From the NCBI GenBank assembly GCA_017405115.1, contig JAFRBA010000220.1, forward strand, positions 1 through 56,385: a DNA stretch of 56,385 nt. The letters run 5' to 3'. The notes beneath the pieces were generated by a model, which did no database searches, was not told the origin of the DNA, and worked only from the letters and a program-made list of their open reading frames with translations. The number at the start of each line of letters is the position of its first letter. The stretch's first letter is position 1. This document shows, in pieces, positions 41,970 through 50,601 of the stretch. This DNA is from Kiritimatiellia bacterium. Its GTDB lineage: Bacteria; Verrucomicrobiota; Kiritimatiellia; RFP12; UBA1067. A program made the translations under genes and the position numbers.

Positions 41970-42503
41970 ATGGCCATAGGCGCGAAACAGTTGTGGCTAT
42001 CTGATGAGTTGGAGTCGTCCACAGACCCTCTTGAATCGTGGTGCGTTTGCCGCAAGTGCTTTGATGGATGCGCTGCATTCCGCGACGAGTGCGCTGACTA
42101 CTTGGCTGGCGTCGGGAAAGGTTCGGGTGCGCTGACGCGAAAAGTCCTCTTTTCGGAGGATGGCGTCGAGGGTGTCCTTTTGCAGATACGCGACGTGGAT
42201 GCGAGCTTTTCGACGGAAGAGGTGTCGCTTGAGTGCGGCCCGGATGTGACGGTCGCCATCCGGTTGGTGCCACTCGGCGACAAGCTGGAAGTGTCGATGG
42301 GGCGCGGCAAGTGGCCGGATGACATCCCGCAGTCGAAATTGGGCTGGCAAGACCTAAAACCGCTGGTGACAGAGGGCAGCGGGCAGGGATGGCGGCATCG
42401 CTACGCGGTTTCCGGCTTGTGTGACGCTGCGGAGGCGTGGCTGCTGCACCGCAGCGGCGTCATGCCGTCGATTGTAAACATATTCGGCGAGAGGGAAGCA
42501 TGA
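41970..42503 (+). CDS. Protein of unknown function
   Basis: This 177-residue cytoplasmic protein has no recognised family. It has three cysteines near the start (W-C-V-C-R-K-C-F) that could bind metal, followed by a mixed alpha/beta region. A segment G-R-G-K-W-P-D-D-I lies near residue 110. It overlaps the next gene by four bases (ATGA) and follows the Sel1 gene by nine bases, so it is part of the operon. The layout (N-terminal strands, tryptophan near the middle) is like immunity proteins of polymorphic systems, but that is only a resemblance. Confidence 0.55.
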   Translation: MAIGAKQLWLSDELESSTDPLESWCVCRKCFDGCAAFRDECADYLAGVGKGSGALTRKVLFSEDGVEGVLLQIRDVDASFSTEEVSLECGPDVTVAIRLVPLGDKLEVSMGRGKWPDDIPQSKLGWQDLKPLVTEGSGQGWRHRYAVSGLCDAAEAWLLHRSGVMPSIVNIFGEREA

Positions 42504-42970
42504 AAGCCAGGACTTGTCTTAGAACTGTAATAGCGGCGTTGTCTGTGCTTCTGTCCGTATATGCAATTCTTTACATGGGCCGTTTCATCAAGGTCAATTG
42601 CTGCGGGTGGAGCGAAGACATAAAGGCTTCGCAGCTACCCAAGGAGGTTGTCTCGTGCGTGGAATTATATGACGATCCGCCAGAAAGCGTTGGAGTGTAT
42701 GTTCTGCATCGGGATATAGATGGCGACGGGATAGAGGAATTGATTGTTGATTCCGGCACAAATGCCAGAGGTGCAGCCAATTGGTGGTACACCATCTGGA
42801 AGAAGCAGTCTTCGGGTGTTTATCGCGACATTGGCTTCTTCTGCTGCGATTCCTACTTGTTTGTGCCAGGCTGGGGGATTCGCGGACTCCCCGGCATATT
42901 GTGCAATCATGGAAAGGTCGAATGGGTGCCTTGGAGGGGCGGACAATATTCATGCAGAGGCCCGATATGA
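42500..42970 (+). CDS. Exported or anchored protein with a D-x-D-x-D-G loop
   Basis: This 156-residue protein has a basic start and one hydrophobic segment (about 9-27), which is either a signal peptide or a membrane anchor. The rest contains H-R-D-I-D-G-D-G-I-E-E-L-I-V-D (about 74-88), a calcium-binding-loop pattern of FG-GAP/EF-hand type, and several cysteines (CCGW, FFCCDS, ILCNH), which fits an oxidised periplasmic protein. The function is unknown. The start overlaps the upstream stop. Confidence 0.6.
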   Translation: MKARTCLRTVIAALSVLLSVYAILYMGRFIKVNCCGWSEDIKASQLPKEVVSCVELYDDPPESVGVYVLHRDIDGDGIEELIVDSGTNARGAANWWYTIWKKQSSGVYRDIGFFCCDSYLFVPGWGIRGLPGILCNHGKVEWVPWRGGQYSCRGPI

Positions 42971-42975
42971 TTTAG

Positions 42976-43005
42976 TGTCATATTGGCAAGTCTGCTGCGT
43001 CTATA
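42976..43005 (+). promoter_or_regulatory. Shared island promoter-like motif, copy 2
   Basis: TGTCATAT (42976-42983), 16 bases, TCTATA (43000-43005). It lies 16 bases before the ATG at 43022. If it is a promoter, the leader is only about ten bases and just includes AAGGAAAG. Confidence 0.5.
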
Positions 43006-43021
43006 CGGAACAAGGAAAGCA

Positions 43022-43564
43022 ATGAATATGAATCTGACGCAACAGACAGGCAATAATAGGTCAAAGAGAATACCCGTTCTCGCGGCGGGGGTTGCCTTGG
43101 CGCTGTGTCTTGCAGCGGTTGTCGCCGTCCGCTTCCAGACATACGACCCCGCTGCTCCTGCGGGCAGCGAGACGATTCTCGATTATCTCCTCCTCGCCGG
43201 AGTGTGGTTAGTCCCGTTTGCTTCGGTGTGTTTTGCGAAAAGGCTGTTCGAGGGGCGTAGGTTTCGCTTCGCGCTTTCATGGCTTGTCGGATTTCTAATC
43301 CCCTGGTTGTTGCTTGTTTATGAAACGTATTTCCCGCACACCCCGCCAGAAGGAAGCTATTGCACAGAGGCAGAGCAGTGCCTTGGATTCGCCGTCATGA
43401 TTGCAATCATATCGGGCGCGATTAACGTATTTGACTCCTTCGTGGAGCGGCTGCTGTGCAAGTTGGGCAGCGGGTGTGTCCGTTTTGCCGTATGGCTTCA
43501 ATTGATGGTTCTCCTCGCCGTGTTGACGTTGGGGGTGCTATCCATAATCTATTTGATGTTATGA
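43022..43564 (+). CDS. Four- to five-span membrane protein
   Basis: This 180-residue protein has hydrophobic segments at about 17-36, 55-72, 84-104, 118-136 and 153-178. The family is not recognised. A loop with P-H-T-P-P-E-G-S-Y-C-T-E-A-E-Q-C between segments three and four has two cysteines. It is first of a group that continues with two phosphatase-like genes. ATG 43028 is an alternative start in the same frame. Confidence 0.6.
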   Translation: MNMNLTQQTGNNRSKRIPVLAAGVALALCLAAVVAVRFQTYDPAAPAGSETILDYLLLAGVWLVPFASVCFAKRLFEGRRFRFALSWLVGFLIPWLLLVYETYFPHTPPEGSYCTEAEQCLGFAVMIAIISGAINVFDSFVERLLCKLGSGCVRFAVWLQLMVLLAVLTLGVLSIIYLML

Positions 43565-43577
43565 AAGGATCTTGCAA

Positions 43578-44063
43578 ATGAAAATACAGTGTCTGCCAAG
43601 AAAGTGGTTCGAGAGGATCAAGGGGACGGTGCTTGAGGAGCAAGTGCTGGCCCACAACAAGGTCGTGTCCATCCAATCGCGTAGCGGCTGGGATTCTGAG
43701 CCGCCGTTCTCGTCGGAGGGATTGAAGTCGCCGAATCTCCTGTGTCTCACTTTCGACGACGTGACGGATTATTCCGACCTCTACGACGGCGAAAAGGTGG
43801 CGAAGTTTCGGTCTGTCATGGCGCAGAAGATACTACAACACGTCGGACACGGTTCGTGGCCGGTGCTGATCCATTGCACCGAGGGCGTCTCGCGGAGTGG
43901 TGCTGTCGCTAGCGTTCTCGACCACTACTGGAACTTCGTGTGGGATAAGAAGCCGGAAGACCACGAGTATTTCAAGCGTGTGAACCCGAAAATCGACCCC
44001 AACCCAGTTGTCGAGGGGATATTCACTGAGTACATCGAAACCGGGTATATGGGCGAACCATAG
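43578..44063 (+). CDS. Cysteine phosphatase-like protein (C-x5-R)
   Basis: This 161-residue cytoplasmic protein contains I-H-C-T-E-G-V-S-R-S-G-A (C100 to R106), the HC-x5-R-[ST] loop of protein tyrosine or dual-specificity phosphatases, in which Cys attacks the phosphate and Arg binds it. The candidate general acid Asp lies in the F-D-D-V-T-D region (about 59-65). Length and fold suggest a compact phosphatase of the kind found in phage- and plasmid-borne gene sets. The ATG at 43578 is eight bases after AAAGGA. The next gene also has a C-x5-R motif but is not clearly homologous outside it. Confidence 0.72.
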   Translation: MKIQCLPRKWFERIKGTVLEEQVLAHNKVVSIQSRSGWDSEPPFSSEGLKSPNLLCLTFDDVTDYSDLYDGEKVAKFRSVMAQKILQHVGHGSWPVLIHCTEGVSRSGAVASVLDHYWNFVWDKKPEDHEYFKRVNPKIDPNPVVEGIFTEYIETGYMGEP

Positions 44064-44076
44064 CGGAGAGGGATTT

Positions 44077-44619
44077 ATGGATATTGCAAAACTATCTGAG
44101 CTTGGCATCCGTAACGTGTACAGCGTTTTCGGAAGAGGCGTAAGAGGCGAGACTCTTGCACGAGGATGTCATATGGGGCAGGCCTTGGAGGGTGTCAAAG
44201 CGGCTGGCGTCAGGACTATCATCGACCTCAGGACCGCCGACCACAACGATAAGCTCTGTCGTAGGTGTTTCGACCTCGGGATTGGTTATCTTCATGTCCC
44301 TACGGATGCGAAGACAATGGGATCAGAGGAATTGGCTGTGACATTGCCGACCTTGTTTGATGCCATAGACGGAAATGGCTTCTACCTTTCCTGTCAGCAG
44401 GGGTTGCATCGCACGGACATTGCGCTTGCGCTGTACTTCTTCTACCATGATGACCAAGAAGTGCCTCAAATGATAGGACACCGGACAAAAGGTTACCTGC
44501 GCTGTGACGACATCATGCGCAGGACAAACGCGATGCGTTCGTTTTTCCCTGAAATGGATAATGTGTTGTTTGAAGAGCGTCGCAAACGCTTTCTTGCATT
44601 CAACAGGAAATTTCAATAA
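44077..44619 (+). CDS. Second cysteine phosphatase-like protein (C-x5-R)
   Basis: This 180-residue protein is in the dual-specificity phosphatase style. G-V-R-T-I-I-D-L-R-T near residue 44-53 is the strand often found before the catalytic region in DSP/Siw14-like enzymes, and Y-L-S-C-Q-Q-G-L-H-R-T-D holds C106 and R112. The missing His before Cys (Ser here) and the QQGLH loop are unusual and may alter activity. Its substrate could be a protein, a nucleotide or an inositol-type phosphate. It follows the first phosphatase by 13 bases with GGAGAGGG. Confidence 0.7.
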   Translation: MDIAKLSELGIRNVYSVFGRGVRGETLARGCHMGQALEGVKAAGVRTIIDLRTADHNDKLCRRCFDLGIGYLHVPTDAKTMGSEELAVTLPTLFDAIDGNGFYLSCQQGLHRTDIALALYFFYHDDQEVPQMIGHRTKGYLRCDDIMRRTNAMRSFFPEMDNVLFEERRKRFLAFNRKFQ

Positions 44620-44632
44620 AGGAAGCCCGAAG

Positions 44633-45184
44633 ATGGGCAACAACAACCAGCCAGACCTTTTCGCTCAATATGATTTCGGCCGAGAGGATACACCTCCGCC
44701 GGTTGCGGAATATGTGATGCCTGCGGCAGAAGAGCGTGAACGCCCGTGGCTGACCAAGGAACGGCTTTTCGACGAAATCGAGTCTTGCGATACGGTTTGC
44801 CCGGAACGGGAGTGTGATGGACTCCATCTGGTGGCGCAGGAAATGGAGTCGTCAGACTTTGTCCCAAAGAACACCACCGAGCAGATAATTCGCTTTGACG
44901 AGGACGAGCAGTTTGTCGTGTGGGAGGCGTCATGTCCCGACTGGCAGATTCCAGATATTCCGGCGGCACACCATTTTGCCGCCGGTTGGATGCGGCATCA
45001 TCCGAAAGATGCCGTCATCGTCGATGAGAAGTCGCGGCGGATAACATGGCGCAGGTCATTCCGCACTGAGTGGGTCGAAGATGACGATGCGCTGGATACG
45101 CTTTCGCAGCTCTATCTGACCGATTCGATGGGCGCGGCCACGGAATGCCTCAATGCAGCGCAGCTCGCTCTTGGAGGTTTTTAG
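44633..45184 (+). CDS. Acidic protein of unknown function
   Basis: This 183-residue, strongly acidic cytoplasmic protein has no known family. P-W-L-T-K-E-R-L-F-D-E-I-E-S near 43-56 and a histidine pair A-A-H-H-F-A-A-G-W-M-R-H-H near 115-127 stand out. The ATG at 44633 follows AAAGGA and the phosphatase gene. It ends 100 bases before the YbjN gene. Confidence 0.55.
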   Translation: MGNNNQPDLFAQYDFGREDTPPPVAEYVMPAAEERERPWLTKERLFDEIESCDTVCPERECDGLHLVAQEMESSDFVPKNTTEQIIRFDEDEQFVVWEASCPDWQIPDIPAAHHFAAGWMRHHPKDAVIVDEKSRRITWRRSFRTEWVEDDDALDTLSQLYLTDSMGAATECLNAAQLALGGF

Positions 45185-45201
45185 TTTTCTGCTCGCCTTC
45201 G

Positions 45202-45231
45202 TGTCATATTCGCAGCCGCAGGGCGTCTATG
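45202..45231 (+). promoter_or_regulatory. Shared island promoter-like motif, copy 3
   Basis: TGTCATAT (45202-45209), 16 bases, TCTATG (45226-45231). It lies in the 100-base gap before the YbjN gene, leaving a leader of about 45 bases with AAAGGA. Confidence 0.5.
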
Positions 45232-45284
45232 TCTGCCAGAGGGAACCACGAGGGTTCTCGGCATTAAAAAGAAAGGACATGGTT

Positions 45285-45755
45285 ATGGGCAGCTACAAGG
45301 AAAACATGGATGTCGTCAAGAAGTTTCTTGATGAGAACGACTGGCACTACGATATGCACGACCACGGCCATGTGGCCACTTTCACTGGCGGAGTGGGAGG
45401 ATTCAAGGGACTGTACAACTCGTTCAGATTCATTCTGTTCGTCGGGGAGGATGAAGTCCAGAACTATGCGACGTTCCCCGCCTCCGCAAAGGACAAGTTG
45501 CCTGAGATGGCCGAGTTCATCACTCGCGCCAACTACGGCCTCAAGTACGGCGACTTCGAGATGGACTGGAACGACGGCGAGGTGCGTTTCCATCTGACAT
45601 TCTCGATGTCAGCCGTCCGTGCGGACGAGATGATCCTGCCGACGCTTCTCCTGGCTCCGCCGAGGATGCTTGATCAGTATTCAAAGGGTTTCACCGAGGT
45701 GCTGATGGGCTTGAAGACGCCCGCAGACGCCATAAAGGACTGCGAGGGGGATTGA
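45285..45755 (+). CDS. YbjN-like domain protein
   Basis: This 156-residue protein matches the YbjN fold, a secretion-chaperone-like alpha/beta domain. It has an N-terminal helix and F-L-D-E-N-D-W-H-Y (about 12-20), strands around V-A-T-F-T-G-G-V, Y-G-D-F-E-M-D-W-N-D-G-E-V-R-F (about 86-100) and a helical end. YbjN proteins probably bind other proteins. The next gene has the same domain fused to an AAA ATPase, so the two may pair. The ATG at 45285 is preferred over 45279 for spacing from AAAGGA. Confidence 0.72.
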   Translation: MGSYKENMDVVKKFLDENDWHYDMHDHGHVATFTGGVGGFKGLYNSFRFILFVGEDEVQNYATFPASAKDKLPEMAEFITRANYGLKYGDFEMDWNDGEVRFHLTFSMSAVRADEMILPTLLLAPPRMLDQYSKGFTEVLMGLKTPADAIKDCEGD

Positions 45756-45757
45756 CA

Positions 45758-47158
45758 ATGAGCATAAGGAAGAACACCAAGATAATCGCCAAGTTCTTCA
45801 AGAAGGACGACTGGCGGTACGAGTTCGACGAGAAGAATGGACTTTTTACATGCGGCGTCGGCGTCGGCAATGCCGTCGGAAACGCAAAGGTGTACGTCAG
45901 CGTCGAGGACGATAAGGTCACATGCGTCTATACCTTCCCCGTCGCCGCGCCAGAAAGTGTCCGCGAAAAGGTGGCGGAACTGGTCTGCAGACTTGGGTAC
46001 AAGCTCACGTTCGGATCGTTCAACATGGACTTCGACGACGGCGAACTGCGATACCGCTATGTCATGCCGTCGGAGGAACTTGAGGCAGACCCGATGGAAA
46101 AGTCCCAGCGGCTTCTCTATCTCCCTCACGCGATGATCACCCGGTACGGCCCTGCGTTCATCAAGGTCGTGCTTGGCGCACGGACACCAAAGGAGGCGAT
46201 CAAAGAGGCGGAGGGCGACATCGACGGCGGCGGCACACCGGTAAAGCCGGATGGCGAGAATCCAAATCCAGATGCGGAAGTCGCAAAGTCTGTTGTGGCG
46301 GTCGATGTAAAGCAGTCTGCGCCTGAACAGGCTGACATGCAGAAACATACCCCGACCGATAAAAACGACAACAAGACGCCCCAGGCGGAAATCCCCGTCC
46401 CCGTGCGCGACTACACGCTTGACGGGCTTTCGATCAAGGGCGACATCCCGCTTGCCAAGGTCGTCGCAGCTGTGAAGAACTTTCGGAAGATGCAGGCGGA
46501 GGCGGAAGCCTCGCTGCCTGACCGCCCCCGCATGAACCTTCTCCTCTGGGGGCCGCCCGGAACGGGCAAGACGGAGTTCGTGAACTACCTCGGGCAGCAA
46601 CTTGGCTGCAAGGTCGTCGTAAAGATGGCAAGCGACCTTCTCGACCATTGGGTAGGCAAGACGGAAAAGGCGATCCGCGCCGCGTTCGAGGAGGCGGAGG
46701 AGGAGAACGCGATACTATTCCTCGACGAGCTTGACGGGCTGATGCAGGATCGGACGGGCGCGATGGCCAATTGGGAGATCACGCAGGTGAACGAACTTCT
46801 CGACTGCATGGAGCGGTTCAGGGGCGTGCTGGTGGGGGCGACGAACTTCAAGGATCACCTTGATGCCGCCGTGCTGCGCCGCTTCACCTATAAGTTGGAG
46901 TTCGGTTACCTTGAACAGACTGGCAAGCACATCTTCTTCGACAGGGCGTTCAAGACGCCGCTAACGGACAAGGACACCGCGAGACTTGATGCCATCCCCA
47001 ACCTCACTCCCGGCGACTTCAAGACCGTCAGCCAGATGCTGTACTACCTTGGCGAGGAGGTTGGCAACGCGGAGCGGCTGTCCGCGCTGGAAGAGGAAGT
47101 GGCGCAGAAGAAGGAGTCGCGGCACGTCTGCCTCGGCTTCTCGGCGGCATCGAATTGA
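45758..47158 (+). CDS. YbjN-AAA ATPase fusion
   Basis: This 466-residue protein has two parts. Residues 1-145 are a YbjN-like domain paralogous to the preceding gene (F-F-K-K-D-D-W-R-Y, F-D-D-G-E-L-R-Y-R-Y), joined by a flexible linker rich in P, K, D and N (about 150-210). Residues about 225-440 are an AAA+ ATPase with P-loop GPPGTGKTE (near 262), Walker B AILFLDELDGL (near 318), sensor I GATN and arginine-finger region L-R-R-F-T. The AAA part is nearly the same as the second AAA domain of the protein at 52664. The YbjN part probably recruits a client. It is first-hand coupled to the YbjN gene and 12 bases from the SEDS-PBP gene. Confidence 0.82.
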   Translation: MSIRKNTKIIAKFFKKDDWRYEFDEKNGLFTCGVGVGNAVGNAKVYVSVEDDKVTCVYTFPVAAPESVREKVAELVCRLGYKLTFGSFNMDFDDGELRYRYVMPSEELEADPMEKSQRLLYLPHAMITRYGPAFIKVVLGARTPKEAIKEAEGDIDGGGTPVKPDGENPNPDAEVAKSVVAVDVKQSAPEQADMQKHTPTDKNDNKTPQAEIPVPVRDYTLDGLSIKGDIPLAKVVAAVKNFRKMQAEAEASLPDRPRMNLLLWGPPGTGKTEFVNYLGQQLGCKVVVKMASDLLDHWVGKTEKAIRAAFEEAEEENAILFLDELDGLMQDRTGAMANWEITQVNELLDCMERFRGVLVGATNFKDHLDAAVLRRFTYKLEFGYLEQTGKHIFFDRAFKTPLTDKDTARLDAIPNLTPGDFKTVSQMLYYLGEEVGNAERLSALEEEVAQKKESRHVCLGFSAASN

Positions 47159-47170
47159 AAGGAACAAAAC

Positions 47171-49846
47171 ATGAAAAACAAGAAAGCGATAGTTGGGTCT
47201 TTGCTCGCCACCACGGCGCTGCTGGCGGCTATGGGATGCTGGTTCTGCTGGCATTGTCCGTCGAGGTTCTATGGAGCGCATGAACTGTTCTGGCGGCAGC
47301 TTGCGTGGAATGGCGTGGGCCTTGCCGTATTTGCCGGAACGTGGGCGGTCGGCTGGAGGAGGCTTCTCAAGGCCGCTCCCTGGCTTATGGCGGCGTGGGT
47401 CGCCGCGTTTGTCATGGCTCGATTCTCCAGGCCGATTGGCGGGGCGCACGAATGGATAAGCGCAGGCCCCGTAAGCGTAAACGTCGTGACGTGCTTCATG
47501 CCCGTGTTCGCATTGTTTGTGGCATGGCTTCACGAGAAGAAGTGGATTCGTTCGTGGATGGAATGGACGGCGGTTGCCCTGGCGGCGACATGGATGGTGT
47601 GGATGATGTCGCGAAGCGTCAGATGGCAGGCGCGCCTGGATGCTTTCTTCAATCCCGGCGAATGGATGAAAGGCACGGCCTACATGGCGCGGCAGCTTCA
47701 GATGGCATTTGATGCGTCAAATTGGTTCGGATGCGCGGGGCGAGACCTGGGCTATCTTCCGTGCGCGTCAAGCGATGGCATGATGTCCGCCTCCGCGCTT
47801 CTGTTCGGCAAGTGGTTCCCGAGCGTCGTCATAATGGCATTTGCGCTCATCGGGTTGCTGCTGACTTGGATTTTGCGCCGTTCGGGCGAGGCTTCTCGCC
47901 GGCGTTTCACGCTTCTCTTTGGACTGTGGCTTGTCGTCCCTGCTGCATACTGCCTTTTCCAGTCTCTTGCGCTCCTGCCCGTCATGGGCAAGTCGCCCGC
48001 CCTCGTGTCGTACGGCGGCAGCGCAACCGCGATGGCGTGGTTCGGGATGGGCGTCCTGGCGGCGATGGCGATGGGCAGTTCGTCAGAGCAGAGGTCGGAC
48101 ATCAGGATGTGGCGCATAGTCGCCGTCTGGGGCGCAATGGCTCTGCTTTCGGTCGTGGCCATTGCAGTTGCGCCGGGGCGCGAGTGCTGGGCGCCGCGCT
48201 GCCGATTTGACTTCGCCGAGCCGAGGCCGTCGGATCTGTCATTCGGAGAATTCGGGCTCACGGCGAAGCGCGGGCGCATCCTCGCCGCCGACGGGTCCCC
48301 GCTTGCGCATACCGTCCGGGCGTGGCGCTTCTACCTTGATCCGTTCGCGGCGGATACATCTGTCTACAAGGCAGAGCATATCCGCGGCATCGCCGAGGGC
48401 CTCGGCGTGCCGGCCAAGGATCTGCTGGAGGCTTATGCACGGGTGGACAACGCATTTCCCCTGTGCTGCGAGGCGGCGCACGATCTTGGCATCTCGATGG
48501 AGTCTCTTCTCGATGCGAACAAGCAGAAGGATACGATAGCGAAAAGCCCGCGCCGCTACATATTCCTGGCCGAGGTCGCCGACGATAGCCCGGCGTTGGC
48601 TTACTTCGGGAAAAACGACCACTGGCTTACGAAACGAGCCGGACTTATCCGCGAGCCTGTGCAGAAACGCGTCTATCCGCTTGGTTCGGCGGCTGTCCAA
48701 GTGGTTGGATTCATGATCGGAGGCGCGCACACCGATACGCCCGTCGGGGCGGGCGGAATCGAATCTGCCTGCAACAAGTCACTTGCAGGGGCCAATGGTG
48801 CATACGACAAGAAACTGCCGGTGAAGGAACGGCATGAGAAGGCAATCCCGAAGCCGGGAGCAGACGTCCAGACGACGCTTGTGCCGACGCTTCAGAAGTC
48901 CGTCGCGGAGGCGCTTGCCGCGGCGTGTGCGACGAACGGCGCGGAGTCCGCGTGGGGACTCGTGATGAAGATTCCGTCCGGCGAGATCGAGGCGATGGCG
49001 TCGTGGCCGACGTTCGACCCGTCCATGCGCAGGGACCTCGGCAAGTGGAACGACTCGATGGCCGCCAACCGCGCCACGCAGCTCCTGTTCGAGCCGGGCG
49101 GGCTCGCCAAGCCGCTCACATACGCAATCGCCCTCGACGAGGGCGTTCTGACAGTGGACGCGGAACTCGACCAGGGGGACGGAACGTGGGAATACAACGG
49201 AGTGACGCTCAAGGACGAGGCGACGAACACTCTTTCCATCGCGGAGGCCATCGAGAGGCGCGTGAACATCGCGGCGGGCAAGACGGCCTGTCTAATCGGC
49301 CCGGAGAAGTTCCATGCCGCGCTCCGTCGCTTTGGCTTCGGCAGAAAAACCCGCACGGCGGGGATTCCGGGCGAGGAGAGCGGCATCATCGTCTCGAAGC
49401 CTGAACGCTGGGACAAGACCACGGCCATGCGCGTCGGCATGGGCTACGGTTTCGCCGCCACGGGGCTTCAGATCGCCCAGGCGTATGCGACGCTTGCAAA
49501 CCACGGAACGCTTGTGCGCCCCGTTCTGCTTGCGGGCGCGGCGCACTCTTGCGCGACCAACGAAAGCACGCAAGTCGTGTCGCCAGCCGCCGCCGACGCC
49601 ATAGTGCGGATGCTCAAGACCCCGATGCCCTCGACCGTCCAGATAAGCGAACACGACAAAGAGAGCGGCCGACCCTTCTATTCGCCCACAAACTACATAG
49701 CCTCGTGTGCGGGGTTCTATCCCGCAGACAGACCGCAGTACGTCATCGTCGTCTCCTTCGTCAAGCCGCGAACCGCGCACACCGGCGACGAGGTCGCAAG
49801 GCCAGTGTTCGATTTGATAGCCAATGTGCTGGCAGTGCGTCGATAG
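47171..49846 (+). CDS. SEDS (FtsW/RodA) domain fused to an inactive class B PBP
   Basis: This 891-residue inner-membrane protein has a SEDS half. About residues 1-330 contain ten or so hydrophobic segments with the catalytic-loop Y-L-P-C-A-S-S-D (D202 matching the essential SEDS Asp) and P-V-M-G-K-S-P-A-L-V-S-Y-G-G-S, the FtsW/RodA signature. From about 355 to the end is a class B penicillin-binding protein: F-G-L-x-A-K-R-G-R-I-L-A-A-D-G, then the transpeptidase. All three active-site motifs are changed: S-x-x-K is G644-L-A-K647, S-x-N is R697-V-N699, and K-T-G is absent (K816-T-P region), while the flanking E-P-G, N-Y-I-A-S-C-A-G-F-Y-P-A-D and V-G-M-G-Y-G are kept. It should polymerise glycan but not crosslink. 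Normally the two are separate proteins. Confidence 0.85.
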   Translation: MKNKKAIVGSLLATTALLAAMGCWFCWHCPSRFYGAHELFWRQLAWNGVGLAVFAGTWAVGWRRLLKAAPWLMAAWVAAFVMARFSRPIGGAHEWISAGPVSVNVVTCFMPVFALFVAWLHEKKWIRSWMEWTAVALAATWMVWMMSRSVRWQARLDAFFNPGEWMKGTAYMARQLQMAFDASNWFGCAGRDLGYLPCASSDGMMSASALLFGKWFPSVVIMAFALIGLLLTWILRRSGEASRRRFTLLFGLWLVVPAAYCLFQSLALLPVMGKSPALVSYGGSATAMAWFGMGVLAAMAMGSSSEQRSDIRMWRIVAVWGAMALLSVVAIAVAPGRECWAPRCRFDFAEPRPSDLSFGEFGLTAKRGRILAADGSPLAHTVRAWRFYLDPFAADTSVYKAEHIRGIAEGLGVPAKDLLEAYARVDNAFPLCCEAAHDLGISMESLLDANKQKDTIAKSPRRYIFLAEVADDSPALAYFGKNDHWLTKRAGLIREPVQKRVYPLGSAAVQVVGFMIGGAHTDTPVGAGGIESACNKSLAGANGAYDKKLPVKERHEKAIPKPGADVQTTLVPTLQKSVAEALAAACATNGAESAWGLVMKIPSGEIEAMASWPTFDPSMRRDLGKWNDSMAANRATQLLFEPGGLAKPLTYAIALDEGVLTVDAELDQGDGTWEYNGVTLKDEATNTLSIAEAIERRVNIAAGKTACLIGPEKFHAALRRFGFGRKTRTAGIPGEESGIIVSKPERWDKTTAMRVGMGYGFAATGLQIAQAYATLANHGTLVRPVLLAGAAHSCATNESTQVVSPAAADAIVRMLKTPMPSTVQISEHDKESGRPFYSPTNYIASCAGFYPADRPQYVIVVSFVKPRTAHTGDEVARPVFDLIANVLAVRR

Positions 49847-49891
49847 AGGCGAACAGCCGAATTAGCCGGCCGGTCGGATTTTCCAAACTTT

Positions 49892-49900
49892 TGGTATAAT
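49892..49900 (+). promoter_or_regulatory. Extended -10 promoter of lemA
   Basis: ACTTTTGGTATAAT, the same core-type box seen at 2036, 3652 and 4546, but with a 38-base leader holding AAAGGA before the ATG at 49939. Confidence 0.65.
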
Positions 49901-49938
49901 ATGCGCCGTACTCTACTGAAAAGAAAGGAACACAGACA

Positions 49939-50601
49939 ATGGCAAATGAACTGGACGAAGTGACCGGTCCCGTCAACGGCGCAGGCAGAGACATAAACGT
50001 AATCGAAAGGCAGCTCCCGGCCAGAGTCGGCTGGGGCTCCACTTTGTTCGAAATCGTGCTGTGGTGCCTCTTCATAGTCCCGGGACTGATCTTCCTCTTC
50101 ATGAAGATCGGTGCCAAAAACTACTTCCAGCAGCTTCAGCAGAAGATTCAGGCGGACGCGTCGACCATCGACAACTACCTTGAGCAGCGGGTTCAGATCC
50201 TGAAGAACCTCGCCAAGCTCGTCGAAAAGGCGATCGACCTCGACAAGGACGTCATGAAGGCCGTCGCCGCGTTCCGCGGCGGAAGGCTGGCCGATGGCGA
50301 GAGAAACGCCGTCGCCAACCAGATCGACGGATGCTTCGGGCGTCTCTTCCCGCAGGTCGAGGCGTACCCCGACCTCAAGGCGCACGCCGCAATCGCAGAG
50401 GCCATGCAGCAGAACAGCTATCTCCAGAAGGAGATCACAGCCGCGCGCCAGCTGTACAACGATTCCGTCATGCAGTGGAACGCCGACATCTTTGACTGGC
50501 CGACGAAGCAGATCGTCGCGGCCCGCGCCGGCTACACGACGCGCATTCCGTTTACCGCGTCTGCCGAGATCAAGGCCCAGGCGAGGGAAACCTTCTTTTG
50601 A
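49939..50601 (+). CDS. lemA: LemA family protein
   Basis: This 220-residue protein has one membrane segment (about 35-55, F-E-I-V-L-W-C-L-F-I-V-P-G-L-I-F-L-F). The LemA helical bundle follows: I-D-N-Y-L-E-Q-R-V-Q-I-L-K-N-L-A-K-L-V (about 76-94), matching the family pattern I-D-x-x-x-x-x-R-x-x-L-I-P-N-L-V. An N-terminal extension of about 30 residues precedes the anchor. LemA proteins are linked to membrane-stress and AAA-associated systems, though the exact role is unclear. The stop overlaps the start of the DUF3137 gene, a frequent LemA partner. Confidence 0.82.
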   Translation: MANELDEVTGPVNGAGRDINVIERQLPARVGWGSTLFEIVLWCLFIVPGLIFLFMKIGAKNYFQQLQQKIQADASTIDNYLEQRVQILKNLAKLVEKAIDLDKDVMKAVAAFRGGRLADGERNAVANQIDGCFGRLFPQVEAYPDLKAHAAIAEAMQQNSYLQKEITAARQLYNDSVMQWNADIFDWPTKQIVAARAGYTTRIPFTASAEIKAQARETFF

